From contig DASPNJ010000010.1 in assembly GCA_035626595.1 (NCBI GenBank), positions 71,349 to 135,348 of the forward strand: a stretch of 64,000 bases of DNA, in the 5' to 3' direction. The DNA comes from JAQGMV01 sp035626595. GTDB taxonomy: Bacteria > Pseudomonadota > Gammaproteobacteria > Burkholderiales > SG8-41. The notes below the pieces were generated by a model. That model ran no database searches, was not told where the DNA came from, and saw only the letters and a list, made by a program, of their open reading frames with translations. Shown in pieces: positions 8,723 through 16,654 of the stretch. Each line of letters starts with the position of its first letter. The first letter of the stretch is position 1. Made by a program: the position numbers and the translations under genes.

Positions 8723-9964
8723 GACGATAGTCACATCCGTCGGCACGATGCCGTCGAAGTGCTTGCGCTGGTAGTTCCACGGAATGACGGGCTGCACGCG
8801 GCCGGTCTCGTCGGTCGCCCGCGCGCGGATGCGGAATTGCCCCGGCTCTTTAGCGTCCCACAGATACGACCAGCGTACCCACAGCCAGCGCTCGCGCGGC
8901 TCCTCGAGATGCGCCTCGCGCCACGTGCTGCCGTCGTCGGTGCTCACTTCGACGCGCGTGATCATGCCCATCCCGCTCCACGCGAGGCCGCGCACCTTGT
9001 GCTCGCCGCGCGGAAGCGGCGAATCTTCGTCGAGCGGATCGACGATGATGCAGCGCACGCCCATCGACGTGATCATTTCCTTGCCGGGATCGTCGGGTCC
9101 CTTGCCGTACACGAAGTAGTGATGCTGGTAGTAGCACTGCGGCAGATGGTCCAGCACTTCGATCCGGTCGAGCCACTTCACCCACCAGTTGCCGGACCAG
9201 CCCGGCACCACGGCGCGCACCGGCGCGCCGTGGATGTGCAGCAGGTACTCGCCATTCATCGACCACGCGAGCAGCGTGTCGGGGTGCATCGCCTTCGCGA
9301 TCGGAAGGCCTTTCTCGTAATTGATGACGCCCGGATCGACCAGCTTGAAGTCGGAGCGGCCGACCGAGCGGTACTGCACCGCGAGGTCGGGCTGACCGCG
9401 ATCGAATCCCTGCATGCGCACGCTCACGGCGTTCGACCGGATGCCGGCCTTTTTCAGCACCTCCATGAGCGGAACGCCGGTGAACTCGCCCGCGCTCATC
9501 GCGCAGGTGGTGGTCGATTCGTTGCTGATGTCCTCGGTGGACGGCACCGCGTTCTTCTCGCGCATCGCCGCGCGCGCGTTCATGTCCTGCTGGTTGATGC
9601 GCGAAGGTTTGCGCGCGCCCTTCTCGACGTAGTCGAAATAGCCCGCGTCGTTGCCGGCGCACTCGGTAACCGCGCGCACCGTGCGGCCCGGCAGCTTCTG
9701 AAGGTCCTTGAGCGAGAGCTCGATGGGGCGCTCGACGAGGCCGCCGATCGTGAATATCCAGTCTTCAGGATGGATCGGATCGGGCACTTCGAGCTGATTG
9801 ACGACGTAGTACGCGTCGGTCGGCGTGATCAGCCCTTCGAGCTCGGTGATCGGCGCGCGGCCGTTGATGACGCGTCCCTGCGAATCCTTGCCCGCGATGA
9901 TGGTCGGCCGCTTGCGGTCCGGCCAGCCCATCACCCAGTCGCCTTCGATTTCCGGTCTTGGCAT
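8720..9964 (-). CDS. cytoplasmic sulfite oxidase-family molybdenum enzyme (SoxC/SorA-like)
   Basis: This 414-residue protein has the sulfite oxidase layout: a Mo-cofactor domain with the Cys ligand in TECAGND near residue 105, the HIHGAPVRAVVPGWSGNWWVKWLDRIEV region, and a C-terminal dimerisation domain (RVEVSTDDGSTWREA). There is no Tat signal, and an in-frame TAG three codons upstream of ATG 9964 rules out a longer N-terminus. It therefore appears cytoplasmic, unlike SorA or SoxC. No cytochrome gene is adjacent; the downstream neighbours are etfB and etfA. The substrate may be sulfite or an organic compound. A second, Tat-exported paralogue is at 14551-15774. Confidence 0.85.
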   Translation of the reverse strand: MPRPEIEGDWVMGWPDRKRPTIIAGKDSQGRVINGRAPITELEGLITPTDAYYVVNQLEVPDPIHPEDWIFTIGGLVERPIELSLKDLQKLPGRTVRAVTECAGNDAGYFDYVEKGARKPSRINQQDMNARAAMREKNAVPSTEDISNESTTTCAMSAGEFTGVPLMEVLKKAGIRSNAVSVRMQGFDRGQPDLAVQYRSVGRSDFKLVDPGVINYEKGLPIAKAMHPDTLLAWSMNGEYLLHIHGAPVRAVVPGWSGNWWVKWLDRIEVLDHLPQCYYQHHYFVYGKGPDDPGKEMITSMGVRCIIVDPLDEDSPLPRGEHKVRGLAWSGMGMITRVEVSTDDGSTWREAHLEEPRERWLWVRWSYLWDAKEPGQFRIRARATDETGRVQPVIPWNYQRKHFDGIVPTDVTIV

Positions 9965-10041
9965 AAAAATCTACTCCGCTCCTTCGCTTCGCTCCGGGCG
10001 CAACTGCACCCCTTATCGCGCCTTGCGGCGCGTCTTTACAT

Positions 10042-11610
10042 TTAAGGTCGCACACCTGATTTGAACTTCGGGCCGAGCTGCGTTCTGAGCCGCGGCTGCA
10101 GCGCCTCGATGAACTGGCAGAGGTACGGGCGCGTTTCGCGCGGGTCGATGAGATCCTCGATCGCGAACGCCTCAGCCGTTCGGAACGGTGAAGCGAGACT
10201 TTTCAGCTCCGCCTCGATCTCGCGCTCGCGCGCCTCCGGATCTTCGGCGCTTTCGATCTCGCGCCGGTACGCCGCTTTCACGCCGCCTTCGACCGGCAGC
10301 GAGCCCCAGTTGCCCGACGGCCACGCGATCTTGAAATTGAGTCCCGCGCGATCGATCGTACCGCCCCCGGCCACGCCGTAACACTTGCGCACGAGCACCG
10401 TGAACACCGGCACCGTGACCTGGAAGCCGATGTAGCGCGCGCGCACGCCTTCGCGCAGGATCGCGTCCGCTTCGGATTGCACGCCGACCATGAGCCCCGG
10501 CACGTCGGCGAAGAAGACGAGCGGGATATTGAACATGTCGCAGAGCTCCACGAAGTGGCCCTGCTTGCGCGCGGCCTTGTAATCCACGATGCCGCCGAAC
10601 ATGGGGTTGTTCGCGACGATGCCGACGGCGTAGCCGTCCATGCGCGCGAGCGCGGTGATGACGCCGCGGCCGAACGTCGGCTGGATCTCGAAGAGCGACC
10701 CACGGTCGACCACGAGCTCCAGCAGCTTCTTCATGTTGTAGGCCTGGCGGCCCGAGCGCGGAATGAGCTCCGCGAGCGTGTCTTCTGCGCGGTCCGGCGA
10801 ATCGCCGACGCTCACACGCGGTGTGAGCTCCCACACGTTGCCCGGCATGTACGACAGAAACCGGCGGATCTGCGCGAGGCAGTCGAGCTCGTCCTCGGCG
10901 ACGTTGTCGATGGTGCCCGCGGTATCGACGGCGACCTTCGTGCCGCCGAGCGCTTCCTTCGTGAGCTTGTCGCCGAACGCGCGCTCGACCACCGGCGGAC
11001 CGGCGGCGAAGATCTGCCCCGTGCCTTTCACCATGATCGACCAGTGCGAAAAAATCGCGCGCATCGACGGCCCGCCTGCGGTGGTGCCCATCACGGCCGA
11101 CACCACCGGCACGACGCCGAGCAGCTCGGTGGAGCGCTCGCAGCCGTCCTGGCCGTAACCCGGGACCGTGGTGTAGCCCTTGCGCTTCGCGGTGTTGACC
11201 GTGCCGCCGGTGCCGTCGATCAGGTTCACCAGCGGAATGCGGTACTCGTACGCGAGATCCTCGATGAAGCCGCCCTGGCCCCCCTTGCGACGATCGGATC
11301 CGAAACCGGTGCCGGCGCGGATCGTGTAGTCCTCGCCGCCGACCGCGACGGCACGGCCGTCGATCTTGCCGATGCCCATGACATAGGGCGCGGGCTCGAA
11401 CGCCGTGACAGCGCCGCTCTTGTCGTAGCTCGCGCGCCCGGCGAGCTTGCCCACTTCGCGGAACGTGCCGGCATCGAGCAGCTTCCCGATGCGCTCGCGC
11501 ACGGTGAGCTTGCCGGCCGCGTGATGTTTCGCGACGGCGTCGGGTCCGCCGCACGCTTCAGCCAGCGCGCGGCGGCGGTGAATCTCCTCGATTTCGGCGC
11601 GCCAGGACAT
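10042..11610 (-). CDS. acyl-CoA carboxylase carboxyltransferase subunit, copy 2 (divergent)
   Basis: This 522-residue carboxyltransferase has both crotonase-like halves but is clearly diverged from copies 1 and 3. The first oxyanion region reads IDGTGGTVNTAKRKGY instead of GESxGARxPD, and the second reads GGTIDRAGLNFKIAWPSGNWGSLPVEGG. The second-half core FFADVPGLMVGVQSEADAILREG is conserved. It lies directly downstream of the biotin carrier gene, so the two are probably partners. Having two different carboxyltransferases in one cluster suggests either two acyl-CoA substrates or a mixed alpha/beta assembly. Confidence 0.88.
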   Translation of the reverse strand: MSWRAEIEEIHRRRALAEACGGPDAVAKHHAAGKLTVRERIGKLLDAGTFREVGKLAGRASYDKSGAVTAFEPAPYVMGIGKIDGRAVAVGGEDYTIRAGTGFGSDRRKGGQGGFIEDLAYEYRIPLVNLIDGTGGTVNTAKRKGYTTVPGYGQDGCERSTELLGVVPVVSAVMGTTAGGPSMRAIFSHWSIMVKGTGQIFAAGPPVVERAFGDKLTKEALGGTKVAVDTAGTIDNVAEDELDCLAQIRRFLSYMPGNVWELTPRVSVGDSPDRAEDTLAELIPRSGRQAYNMKKLLELVVDRGSLFEIQPTFGRGVITALARMDGYAVGIVANNPMFGGIVDYKAARKQGHFVELCDMFNIPLVFFADVPGLMVGVQSEADAILREGVRARYIGFQVTVPVFTVLVRKCYGVAGGGTIDRAGLNFKIAWPSGNWGSLPVEGGVKAAYRREIESAEDPEAREREIEAELKSLASPFRTAEAFAIEDLIDPRETRPYLCQFIEALQPRLRTQLGPKFKSGVRP

Positions 11611-11661
11611 TACCTGCGCCGCGCGATCGCCATGTCACGCATGAGCGTCCCCCGCGAGCGC

Positions 11662-11883
11662 CTAGTCTTCCAGGACCGCGACCACCTGTCCTTCCGCCAC
11701 CGGGTCTTTTTCTTTGACGAGGATCTCTTTGACCGTGCCCGGATCCTCGGTGATCACCGGGATTTCCATTTTCATCGACTCGATCACGACCAGCGTATCG
11801 CCCGCTTCCACCTTGTCTCCGGGACTCGCCTTGACCTGCCATACGGTGCCGGTGATCTCGGATTTGACTTCGATACGTGCCAT
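11662..11883 (-). CDS. biotin carrier (biotinyl-domain) protein
   Basis: This 73-residue stand-alone biotinyl domain carries the biotinylation motif ESMKME, with the modified Lys at residue 38 and the usual flanking glycines (PGDKVEAGD and DPGTVKEILV). A strong AAGGAG site precedes ATG 11883. It probably shuttles carboxybiotin between the biotin carboxylase at 3779 and the carboxyltransferases. It is the first gene of the minus-strand cluster, so the cluster promoter should lie in 11884-12020, which is shared with a divergent gene. Confidence 0.92.
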   Translation of the reverse strand: MARIEVKSEITGTVWQVKASPGDKVEAGDTLVVIESMKMEIPVITEDPGTVKEILVKEKDPVAEGQVVAVLED

Positions 11884-12020
11884 GAGCGCTCCTTGGTCTC
11901 GCGGATATTTTTCAGGCTGATTTCGCCGCGAGAGCTCGCGGCGCGAAGGTGAGGCGAGTATAGCATCGGGCCTCTCGCCGCCCGCCGATTCCGGTTCGCG
12001 GAATCGTCTAAGATAGCCCG

Positions 12021-12689
12021 ATGCGTTCTCTCCTTCTCGCCGCGTTGCTCGCGGCTGCGCTCCTCCACAGTCCCGCCTACGCGCAGCGCAAGCTTCCGCG
12101 GGTGGACGAAGCCGCGGGCGATGCGTCGTGGCTGCGCTTCAAGCGTCAGCTCCTGGCTGCGGTCGAAAAGCGCGACAAGCAGTTCATACTGTCGATACTC
12201 GACAAGAACGTGCGCAACCAGGACGAGCGCACGCGCGGCATCGCGACGTTTCGCAAGCAGTGGGAGCTCGACACCGACGACAGCCCGCTGTGGCGCGAGC
12301 TCACCCAGGCGCTGCAGCTCGGCGGCGCGTTCATCCGCCGCGACAAGCGCCGCGAGCTCTGCGCGCCGTACCTCCTCGGCCGCTGGCCCGACGACGTGAG
12401 TCCGATCGAGAACGCGGTCGTCATCTCGCGCGACGCGGCGGTGCAGTCCGAACCGTCGATATCGTCGCCGGCGCTCGGACGGCTCTCGTACGACATCGTC
12501 GGCGTGGTCGACTGGGAGGTCGACGACAAGTCCGACCCGAAGCAGAAATGGGTGCGCATCCGCCTGCAGGGCCGTGACGGCTTCGTGCCGGAAGAGCAGG
12601 TGCGCAGCCCGATCGAGCAGGCTGCGTGCTTCGTGAAAACCGGCAGCGGCTGGCGCATGACGGCGTTCGCGCCGGCCGGCGGCGAGTGA
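12021..12689 (+). CDS. secreted protein with an SH3-like domain, function unknown
   Basis: This 222-residue protein has a clear signal peptide (MRSLLLAALLAAALLHSPAYAQ). The middle region (residues about 30-110) is charged and helical. The C-terminal part (about 125-200) reads like a bacterial SH3 domain: VVISRDAAVQSEPSISSPALGRLSYDIV, then KWVRIRLQGRDGFVPEEQV. Such domains often bind cell-wall or protein ligands in the periplasm. The stop codon touches the left arm of a long inverted repeat. Confidence 0.7.
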   Translation: MRSLLLAALLAAALLHSPAYAQRKLPRVDEAAGDASWLRFKRQLLAAVEKRDKQFILSILDKNVRNQDERTRGIATFRKQWELDTDDSPLWRELTQALQLGGAFIRRDKRRELCAPYLLGRWPDDVSPIENAVVISRDAAVQSEPSISSPALGRLSYDIVGVVDWEVDDKSDPKQKWVRIRLQGRDGFVPEEQVRSPIEQAACFVKTGSGWRMTAFAPAGGE

Positions 12690-12751
12690 ATAAATGGGGT
12701 CGGGTTCACATTACGCATCTGGCGCGTAATGTGAACCTGACCCCATTTATT
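12689..12751. repeat. 28-bp near-perfect inverted repeat with 7-nt loop
   Basis: The left arm at 12689-12716 and right arm at 12724-12751 are complementary over 28 bp, with one G-U pair, around the loop ATCTGGC. The arm contains TAAATGGGGT and GGTTCACATTACG, resembling widespread REP-like elements. It starts at the stop codon of the upstream gene and runs into the start region of the next one. Confidence 0.92.
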
Positions 12752-13654
12752 TTCTGCCTGATGATTTCGTCAGCGCACGCCCTCGAGCTGCAGGGTCATC
12801 GCGGTGCGCGCGGGCTGCTGCCGGAGAACACGCTGGCCGCATTCGGGCGTGCGCTCGATCTCGGCGTCACGACGCTCGAGCTCGATTGCGGCGTGACGCA
12901 GGACGGCGTCGTCGTCATCGCGCACGACCGCGCGCTGAATCCCGCTTTCACGCGGGACGCACAAGGCCGCTGGATCGAGGCGCCGCGTGCGATTCACCAC
13001 ATGCGTTTCGACGAGCTGCAGCGCTACGACGTCGGCCGGCTCAGGCCCGGCACCGAGTACGCGAAGCGCTTCGCACGCCAGCAGCCGATCGACGGCACGC
13101 GCATCCCGAAGCTCGCGGACCTGTTCGCCTTGCTGCAACAGCGCGGCGATACGCGCACGCGCTTCAATATCGAGACCAAGATCTCGCCGCTCGCGCCGGA
13201 CGAATCGCTTGCGCCCGACGCGTTCGTCGCGGCGCTGCTGGAGGTCATCCGCGCAGCAGGGATCGAATCGCGCGTCACTGTGCAATCGTTCGACTGGCGT
13301 ACGCTCGCGATCGTGCAGAAGGTGGCGCCGGGCATTCCGACGGCGTATCTCACCGCGCAGCGCACCTCGCCGCGCAACGTGGCGCCGGGCTCGCCGTGGA
13401 CGGCGGGACACGACATCGCGAACTACGGCGGATCGGTGCCGCGCATGGTGAAAGCGGCCGGCGGCGCGATCTGGTCGCCGTACCACGGCGATCTCACCGA
13501 AGCGCGGGTGCGTGAAGCGCAGGCGCTCGGCTTGAAAGTCGTCGTATGGACGGTGAATGCCGAAGCGGACATGCGCCGGATGATCGAGTGGCGCGTGGAC
13601 GGCATCATTTCGGATTATCCCGACGTACTCGTAAAGGTTGCGCGACAACCGTAG
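12731..13654 (+). CDS. glycerophosphodiester phosphodiesterase, periplasmic
   Basis: The protein has about 307 residues from GTG 12731. It hydrolyses glycerophosphodiesters to glycerol-3-phosphate and an alcohol. The GDPD signature is complete: GHRGARGLLPENTLAAF, then LELDCGVTQDGVVVIAHD, with the catalytic His pair and the Glu/Asp metal ligands. The start is uncertain. GTG 12731 gives a short signal peptide ending SSAHA, but these codons come from the right arm of the inverted repeat, and no ribosome site is visible. ATG 12761 would leave only MISSAHA before the mature domain. The stop codon lies in another repeat. Confidence 0.82.
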   Translation: MNLTPFIFCLMISSAHALELQGHRGARGLLPENTLAAFGRALDLGVTTLELDCGVTQDGVVVIAHDRALNPAFTRDAQGRWIEAPRAIHHMRFDELQRYDVGRLRPGTEYAKRFARQQPIDGTRIPKLADLFALLQQRGDTRTRFNIETKISPLAPDESLAPDAFVAALLEVIRAAGIESRVTVQSFDWRTLAIVQKVAPGIPTAYLTAQRTSPRNVAPGSPWTAGHDIANYGGSVPRMVKAAGGAIWSPYHGDLTEARVREAQALGLKVVVWTVNAEADMRRMIEWRVDGIISDYPDVLVKVARQP

Positions 13655-13678
13655 GGTGCGCGGGTAGCGCACCTACGG
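13651..13678. repeat. GTAGGGTGCGC-type repeat supplying stops of two convergent genes
   Basis: This short copy (GTAGGGTGCGCGGG to GCGCACCTACGG) contains TAG 13652-13654, the stop of the phosphodiesterase, and CTA 13673-13675, the stop of the convergent phosphoesterase. It may also act as a bidirectional terminator. Confidence 0.75.
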
Positions 13679-14164
13679 AATCAATTCGACGATTTCCGGT
13701 TCCAGCGTATCCCTCGTCACCCGCAGCCGCGCCACCGCAATCGGCAGCCTGAACCGGCGTGGCCCCGCGCTTCCCGGGTTGAGGAACAGCACGCCGTCAC
13801 GACGCTCCGCCACCGGCTTGTGCGAATGCCCGTAGATCACCGCGGCGAAGCCTGCCGCGGCGGGATCGACATCGAGATCCGCGATGTCGTGCACGAGATA
13901 GAGCAGATGGCCGCCGACCTCGACCACTTCGGTGTGTGGCAAGGTCCGGCCCCACGCGTCGCGGTCGTTGTTGCCGCGCACGGCATACACCGGCGCAATC
14001 GCGCGCAGCGCATCGAGCACGTCCGGACCGCCTATGTCGCCGGCATGCACGATCAAATCCGAGCCGCGCAGCGCGGCGAGCGCCTCGTCGCGCACGAGAG
14101 CGTGCGTGTCCGAGATCACGCCCACCTTGATAGAATCGCCGGGGGCTTTCGAGGAGAGTGACAT
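13673..14164 (-). CDS. metallophosphoesterase, YfcE/MJ0936 family
   Basis: The core matches small binuclear metallophosphoesterases: VGVISDTHA, VHAGDIGG, VRGNNDRD, a lone HD pair, and YGHSHKP with LNPGSAGPRR. Such enzymes hydrolyse phosphodiesters in vitro, usually with unknown physiological substrates. The start is uncertain. ATG 14164 gives 163 residues but overlaps the divergent DoxX start within one CATG, without a ribosome site. Family members usually begin at the position of IKVGVISDTH, so GTG 14125 is a realistic alternative. Confidence 0.82.
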   Translation of the reverse strand: MSLSSKAPGDSIKVGVISDTHALVRDEALAALRGSDLIVHAGDIGGPDVLDALRAIAPVYAVRGNNDRDAWGRTLPHTEVVEVGGHLLYLVHDIADLDVDPAAAGFAAVIYGHSHKPVAERRDGVLFLNPGSAGPRRFRLPIAVARLRVTRDTLEPEIVELIP

Positions 14165-14549
14165 GAGTGACGATTTCGGCAAGCTGGTCCTGCGCCTCAC
14201 CCTGGGCATCCTCGTGTTACTCCATGGCGTGGCGAAGCTGAAAGGCGGCGTCGGATTCCTCGAGCCGATGCTGGTGAAATCCGGTCTTCCGGCATGGCTC
14301 TCCTACGGCGCATACATCGGCGAAGTCGCGGGTCCCGTCATGGTGATCCTCGGGCTCTTCGCGCGTACCGGCGCGTTCTTCATCTTCGCGAACATGATCG
14401 TCGCGATCTTCCTCGTGCACATCCCGGAGCTCACGCAGCTCACCAAGCAGGGCGGATGGGCGCTCGAGCTGCAAGGCATGTTCCTTTTTACCGCGTTCGC
14501 GCTGATGTGCATGAACCCGGGCCGCTACTCGATCACGCGGAGGTTCTGA
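14163..14549 (+). CDS. DoxX family membrane protein
   Basis: This 128-residue inner-membrane protein has four hydrophobic segments (LVLRLTLGILVLLHGV, YIGEVAGPVMVILGLFA, FFIFANMIVAIFLV, and FLFTAFALMCM). The layout is typical of DoxX/SURF4-like proteins, which have been linked to thiosulfate oxidation and redox stress. A GAGGAGA ribosome site lies 6-7 bp before the ATG. The gene ends 1 bp before the start of the sulfite dehydrogenase gene, so the three plus-strand genes probably form an operon. Confidence 0.85.
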   Translation: MSDDFGKLVLRLTLGILVLLHGVAKLKGGVGFLEPMLVKSGLPAWLSYGAYIGEVAGPVMVILGLFARTGAFFIFANMIVAIFLVHIPELTQLTKQGGWALELQGMFLFTAFALMCMNPGRYSITRRF

Positions 14550-14550
14550 C

Positions 14551-15774
14551 ATGAGCCACGACGAAACGGATCAGGCGAGACGCGACTTTCTGGTCGCCGG
14601 CGCCGGCGTGGTTCTGGCCGCGGGGTTGCCGCGCGCGGCATGGGCTGCCGACGCGCCGAAGCCGCCGGCCGATCCGCCCGGCACGATCCCGAACAAGATT
14701 GTACTGGCCGAAAAAGATCCGGCGATGAAGCCGCACTCCGAGCGCCCGCTGACGGCAAGCGTGACGGCCGAATACCTCGGCGACGACGTGACGCCGACCC
14801 ACCGCCATTTCGTTCGCAACAACCTGCTCACGCCGGATTTCGATGAGGCCACGCACAAGGTCGAGATCGCGGGGCTCGTCGACAAGCCGATGACGCTCAC
14901 AGTCGCCGAGCTGCGCTCGCGTTTTCCCGCGGTGACGACGCAGGCGATGCTCGAATGCGCAGGCTCGGGCCGCACGGGTTACACACCGAGGCCGCGCGGC
15001 ACGCCGTGGCCGACGACCGGCGGCATGAGCTGCTCGCAGTGGACGGGCGCAAGGCTCGCGGACGTGCTGCGTGCCGCCGGCGTGCGCGCCGATGCCGTGC
15101 ACGTCGCATTCACCGGGGCGGACTTCGGCGCGCTGCCGACGATCCCCAAAGTCGCGCGCAGCGTACCGATCGCGAAGGCGATGGAGCAGCACACGCTGAT
15201 CGCGTACGGCATGAACGGCGGCGCGATACCGAAGATCCACGGCCATCCGATGCGCGTGGTCGTGCCGTCGTGGGCCGGATCGGCTTCGATCAAGTGGATC
15301 GGCCGCATCGAGGTGCTGCCGGCGCCGCTCAAAGGGCCCTACATGGACGCGAGCTATCGCATCCCGCGCGAGCCGGTCGAGCCGGGCAGCAAGATGCCGC
15401 CCGACGCGCTGATGACCGAAGCGTGGCCGGTGAAGTCGATCATCACCCATCCGGCGCCGGGCGCACAGGTGAGCAGGGGCAAGCCGATGTTGATCGCGGG
15501 CAAGGCCTGGGCCGGCGAGCACGACATCGCGCGCGTGGAGCTCTCGTTCGACGAAGGACGCACGTGGCGCAACGCCCAGTTGAATCCCGCCGGAGACAAG
15601 TACGCGTGGCGCACCTTCAGCTTCGCGTACACGCCCGCGCGCGGGGGCTATACGACCGTGCTTGCGCGCGCGACCGACGACGCCGGCAATACCCAGCCGC
15701 TCGTCGCGGCCTGGAATCCGCTCGGCTACTTCTGGAACGGCTGGCATCGCGTCGGTTTCACGGTCACGGCGTGA
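14551..15774 (+). CDS. Tat-exported sulfite dehydrogenase Mo subunit (SorA/SoxC-like)
   Basis: This 407-residue protein carries a Tat signal (RRDFLVAGAGVVLAAG, cleavage near ARAAWA) and the sulfite oxidase fold. The Mo-coordinating Cys is in MLECAGSGR near residue 134. Other family blocks are GGMSCSQWTGARLADVL, KIHGHPMRVVVPSWAGSASIKWIGRIEV and a C-terminal ARVELSFDEGRTWR domain. It would oxidise sulfite to sulfate in the periplasm and pass electrons to the cytochrome c encoded by the overlapping next gene. The usual ECAGN is ECAGS here. It differs clearly from the cytoplasmic paralogue at 8720-9964. Confidence 0.88.
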   Translation: MSHDETDQARRDFLVAGAGVVLAAGLPRAAWAADAPKPPADPPGTIPNKIVLAEKDPAMKPHSERPLTASVTAEYLGDDVTPTHRHFVRNNLLTPDFDEATHKVEIAGLVDKPMTLTVAELRSRFPAVTTQAMLECAGSGRTGYTPRPRGTPWPTTGGMSCSQWTGARLADVLRAAGVRADAVHVAFTGADFGALPTIPKVARSVPIAKAMEQHTLIAYGMNGGAIPKIHGHPMRVVVPSWAGSASIKWIGRIEVLPAPLKGPYMDASYRIPREPVEPGSKMPPDALMTEAWPVKSIITHPAPGAQVSRGKPMLIAGKAWAGEHDIARVELSFDEGRTWRNAQLNPAGDKYAWRTFSFAYTPARGGYTTVLARATDDAGNTQPLVAAWNPLGYFWNGWHRVGFTVTA

Positions 15775-16385
15775 CCTCGTTTCAGCGCGTGCGCGGCGCC
15801 GCGGTCGCGTTCGCGGCCCTGATGTGCGTCACGGCGGGTGTCTCCATCGCGCCGCTGCGCGCGCAGCAGGAAGAGCCGTCGAAAACGCTGATGCCCGGAA
15901 AAGGCGCAGCGCTGACGATGGCGAAGTGCTCGATCTGCCACGACATCACGCACGTCACGCGCTCGCGGCTCTCGCGCGACGAGTGGGAAGACAACATCAA
16001 GGTGATGATCGCGCGCGGCATGCCCGCGCAGCCCGAGGAAGACCGCCAGATCCTCGAATATCTGGCGACCTACTACAACCGCGATAAGCCGCCGCCGGCC
16101 GCCGATCCGGCGGCCGCTGCAGCCGGCGCCGCGCCCGCGCCCGAGCGCCTGCTCGCCGAGCGGGGGTGCATCGCGTGTCACGCACTCGACAAACGCGTGA
16201 TCGGCCCGTCGTACCGCGAAGTCGCGCAGAAGTACCGGGGCGACGCCGCGGCGACGACGAGACTCGTCGCGAAAGTGAAGGAAGGCGGCGCGGGCGCATG
16301 GGGACAGGTGCCGATGCCGCCGCATCCGCAGGTGCCCGACGCCGAGCTGAAACAGCTCGTCGGTTGGATCCTGCAGCAGAACTGA
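15771..16385 (+). CDS. diheme cytochrome c, partner of the sulfite dehydrogenase
   Basis: This 204-residue secreted protein has two haem-binding sites, CSICH near residue 47 and CIACH near residue 137. An Ala/Pro-rich linker separates the two domains. The N-terminus is a signal peptide (VRGAAVAFAALMCVTAGVSIAPLRAQ). GTG 15771 overlaps the preceding stop as GTGA, showing translational coupling. A methionine in QVPMPPHP is a good axial ligand for the second haem. It likely accepts electrons from the Mo subunit, as SorB or SoxD does. It is larger than monohaem SorB and smaller than SoxD. Confidence 0.88.
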   Translation: MTSFQRVRGAAVAFAALMCVTAGVSIAPLRAQQEEPSKTLMPGKGAALTMAKCSICHDITHVTRSRLSRDEWEDNIKVMIARGMPAQPEEDRQILEYLATYYNRDKPPPAADPAAAAAGAAPAPERLLAERGCIACHALDKRVIGPSYREVAQKYRGDAAATTRLVAKVKEGGAGAWGQVPMPPHPQVPDAELKQLVGWILQQN

Positions 16386-16495
16386 ATTCAACGCCATATC
16401 TCTGGGGCGGTGCGGCGGCAGAGCCGATCCTCAGACCCGTGGTTCCATAAGCTTGGAACCCAGCGCGCGGTGGAGGTGATTCGGCGAGCCGATTT

Positions 16496-16597
16496 GTGCC
16501 GCAGTCATTGCAGCCGGCGCTTCGTGTGCGGGTAGTCGTGTTTCCACTGCCCGCCGCGAAGCGGGTTTCCGGCTGTAATGACACGCTTTTGCGGCAC
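16496..16597. ncRNA. strong nested hairpin, candidate structured RNA
   Basis: Four stems nest in about 100 nt: 16496-16503 with 16590-16597 (8 bp), 16504-16517 with 16569-16582 (14 bp, one G-U), 16518-16524 with 16557-16563 (7 bp), and 16528-16536 with 16546-16554 (9 bp, one G-U). It lies in the 269-bp gap between the convergent cytochrome and DUF4142 genes. Small hairpins (GGTTCC...GGAACC at 16441-16460, and CTCTG...CAGAG) precede it. I considered 6S RNA but could not match its closing stem. It may instead be a bidirectional terminator or repeat. Confidence 0.45.
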
Positions 16598-16654
16598 CAT
16601 GAGGGTCGACGAATCGCCTACACCGCGCCGTCCGAGCGGCGCGAGGACAGCGCG

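Noticed and set aside
12626..12730. N-terminal extension of the glycerophosphodiesterase from ATG 12626
   Set aside because: This part overlaps the upstream gene in another frame and is Arg-rich with no signal peptide features.
16386..16600. 6S RNA gene
   Set aside because: The region is structured and begins ATATCTCTGG, but I could not find the matching 3' closing strand or central bubble, so I list only a structured RNA candidate.
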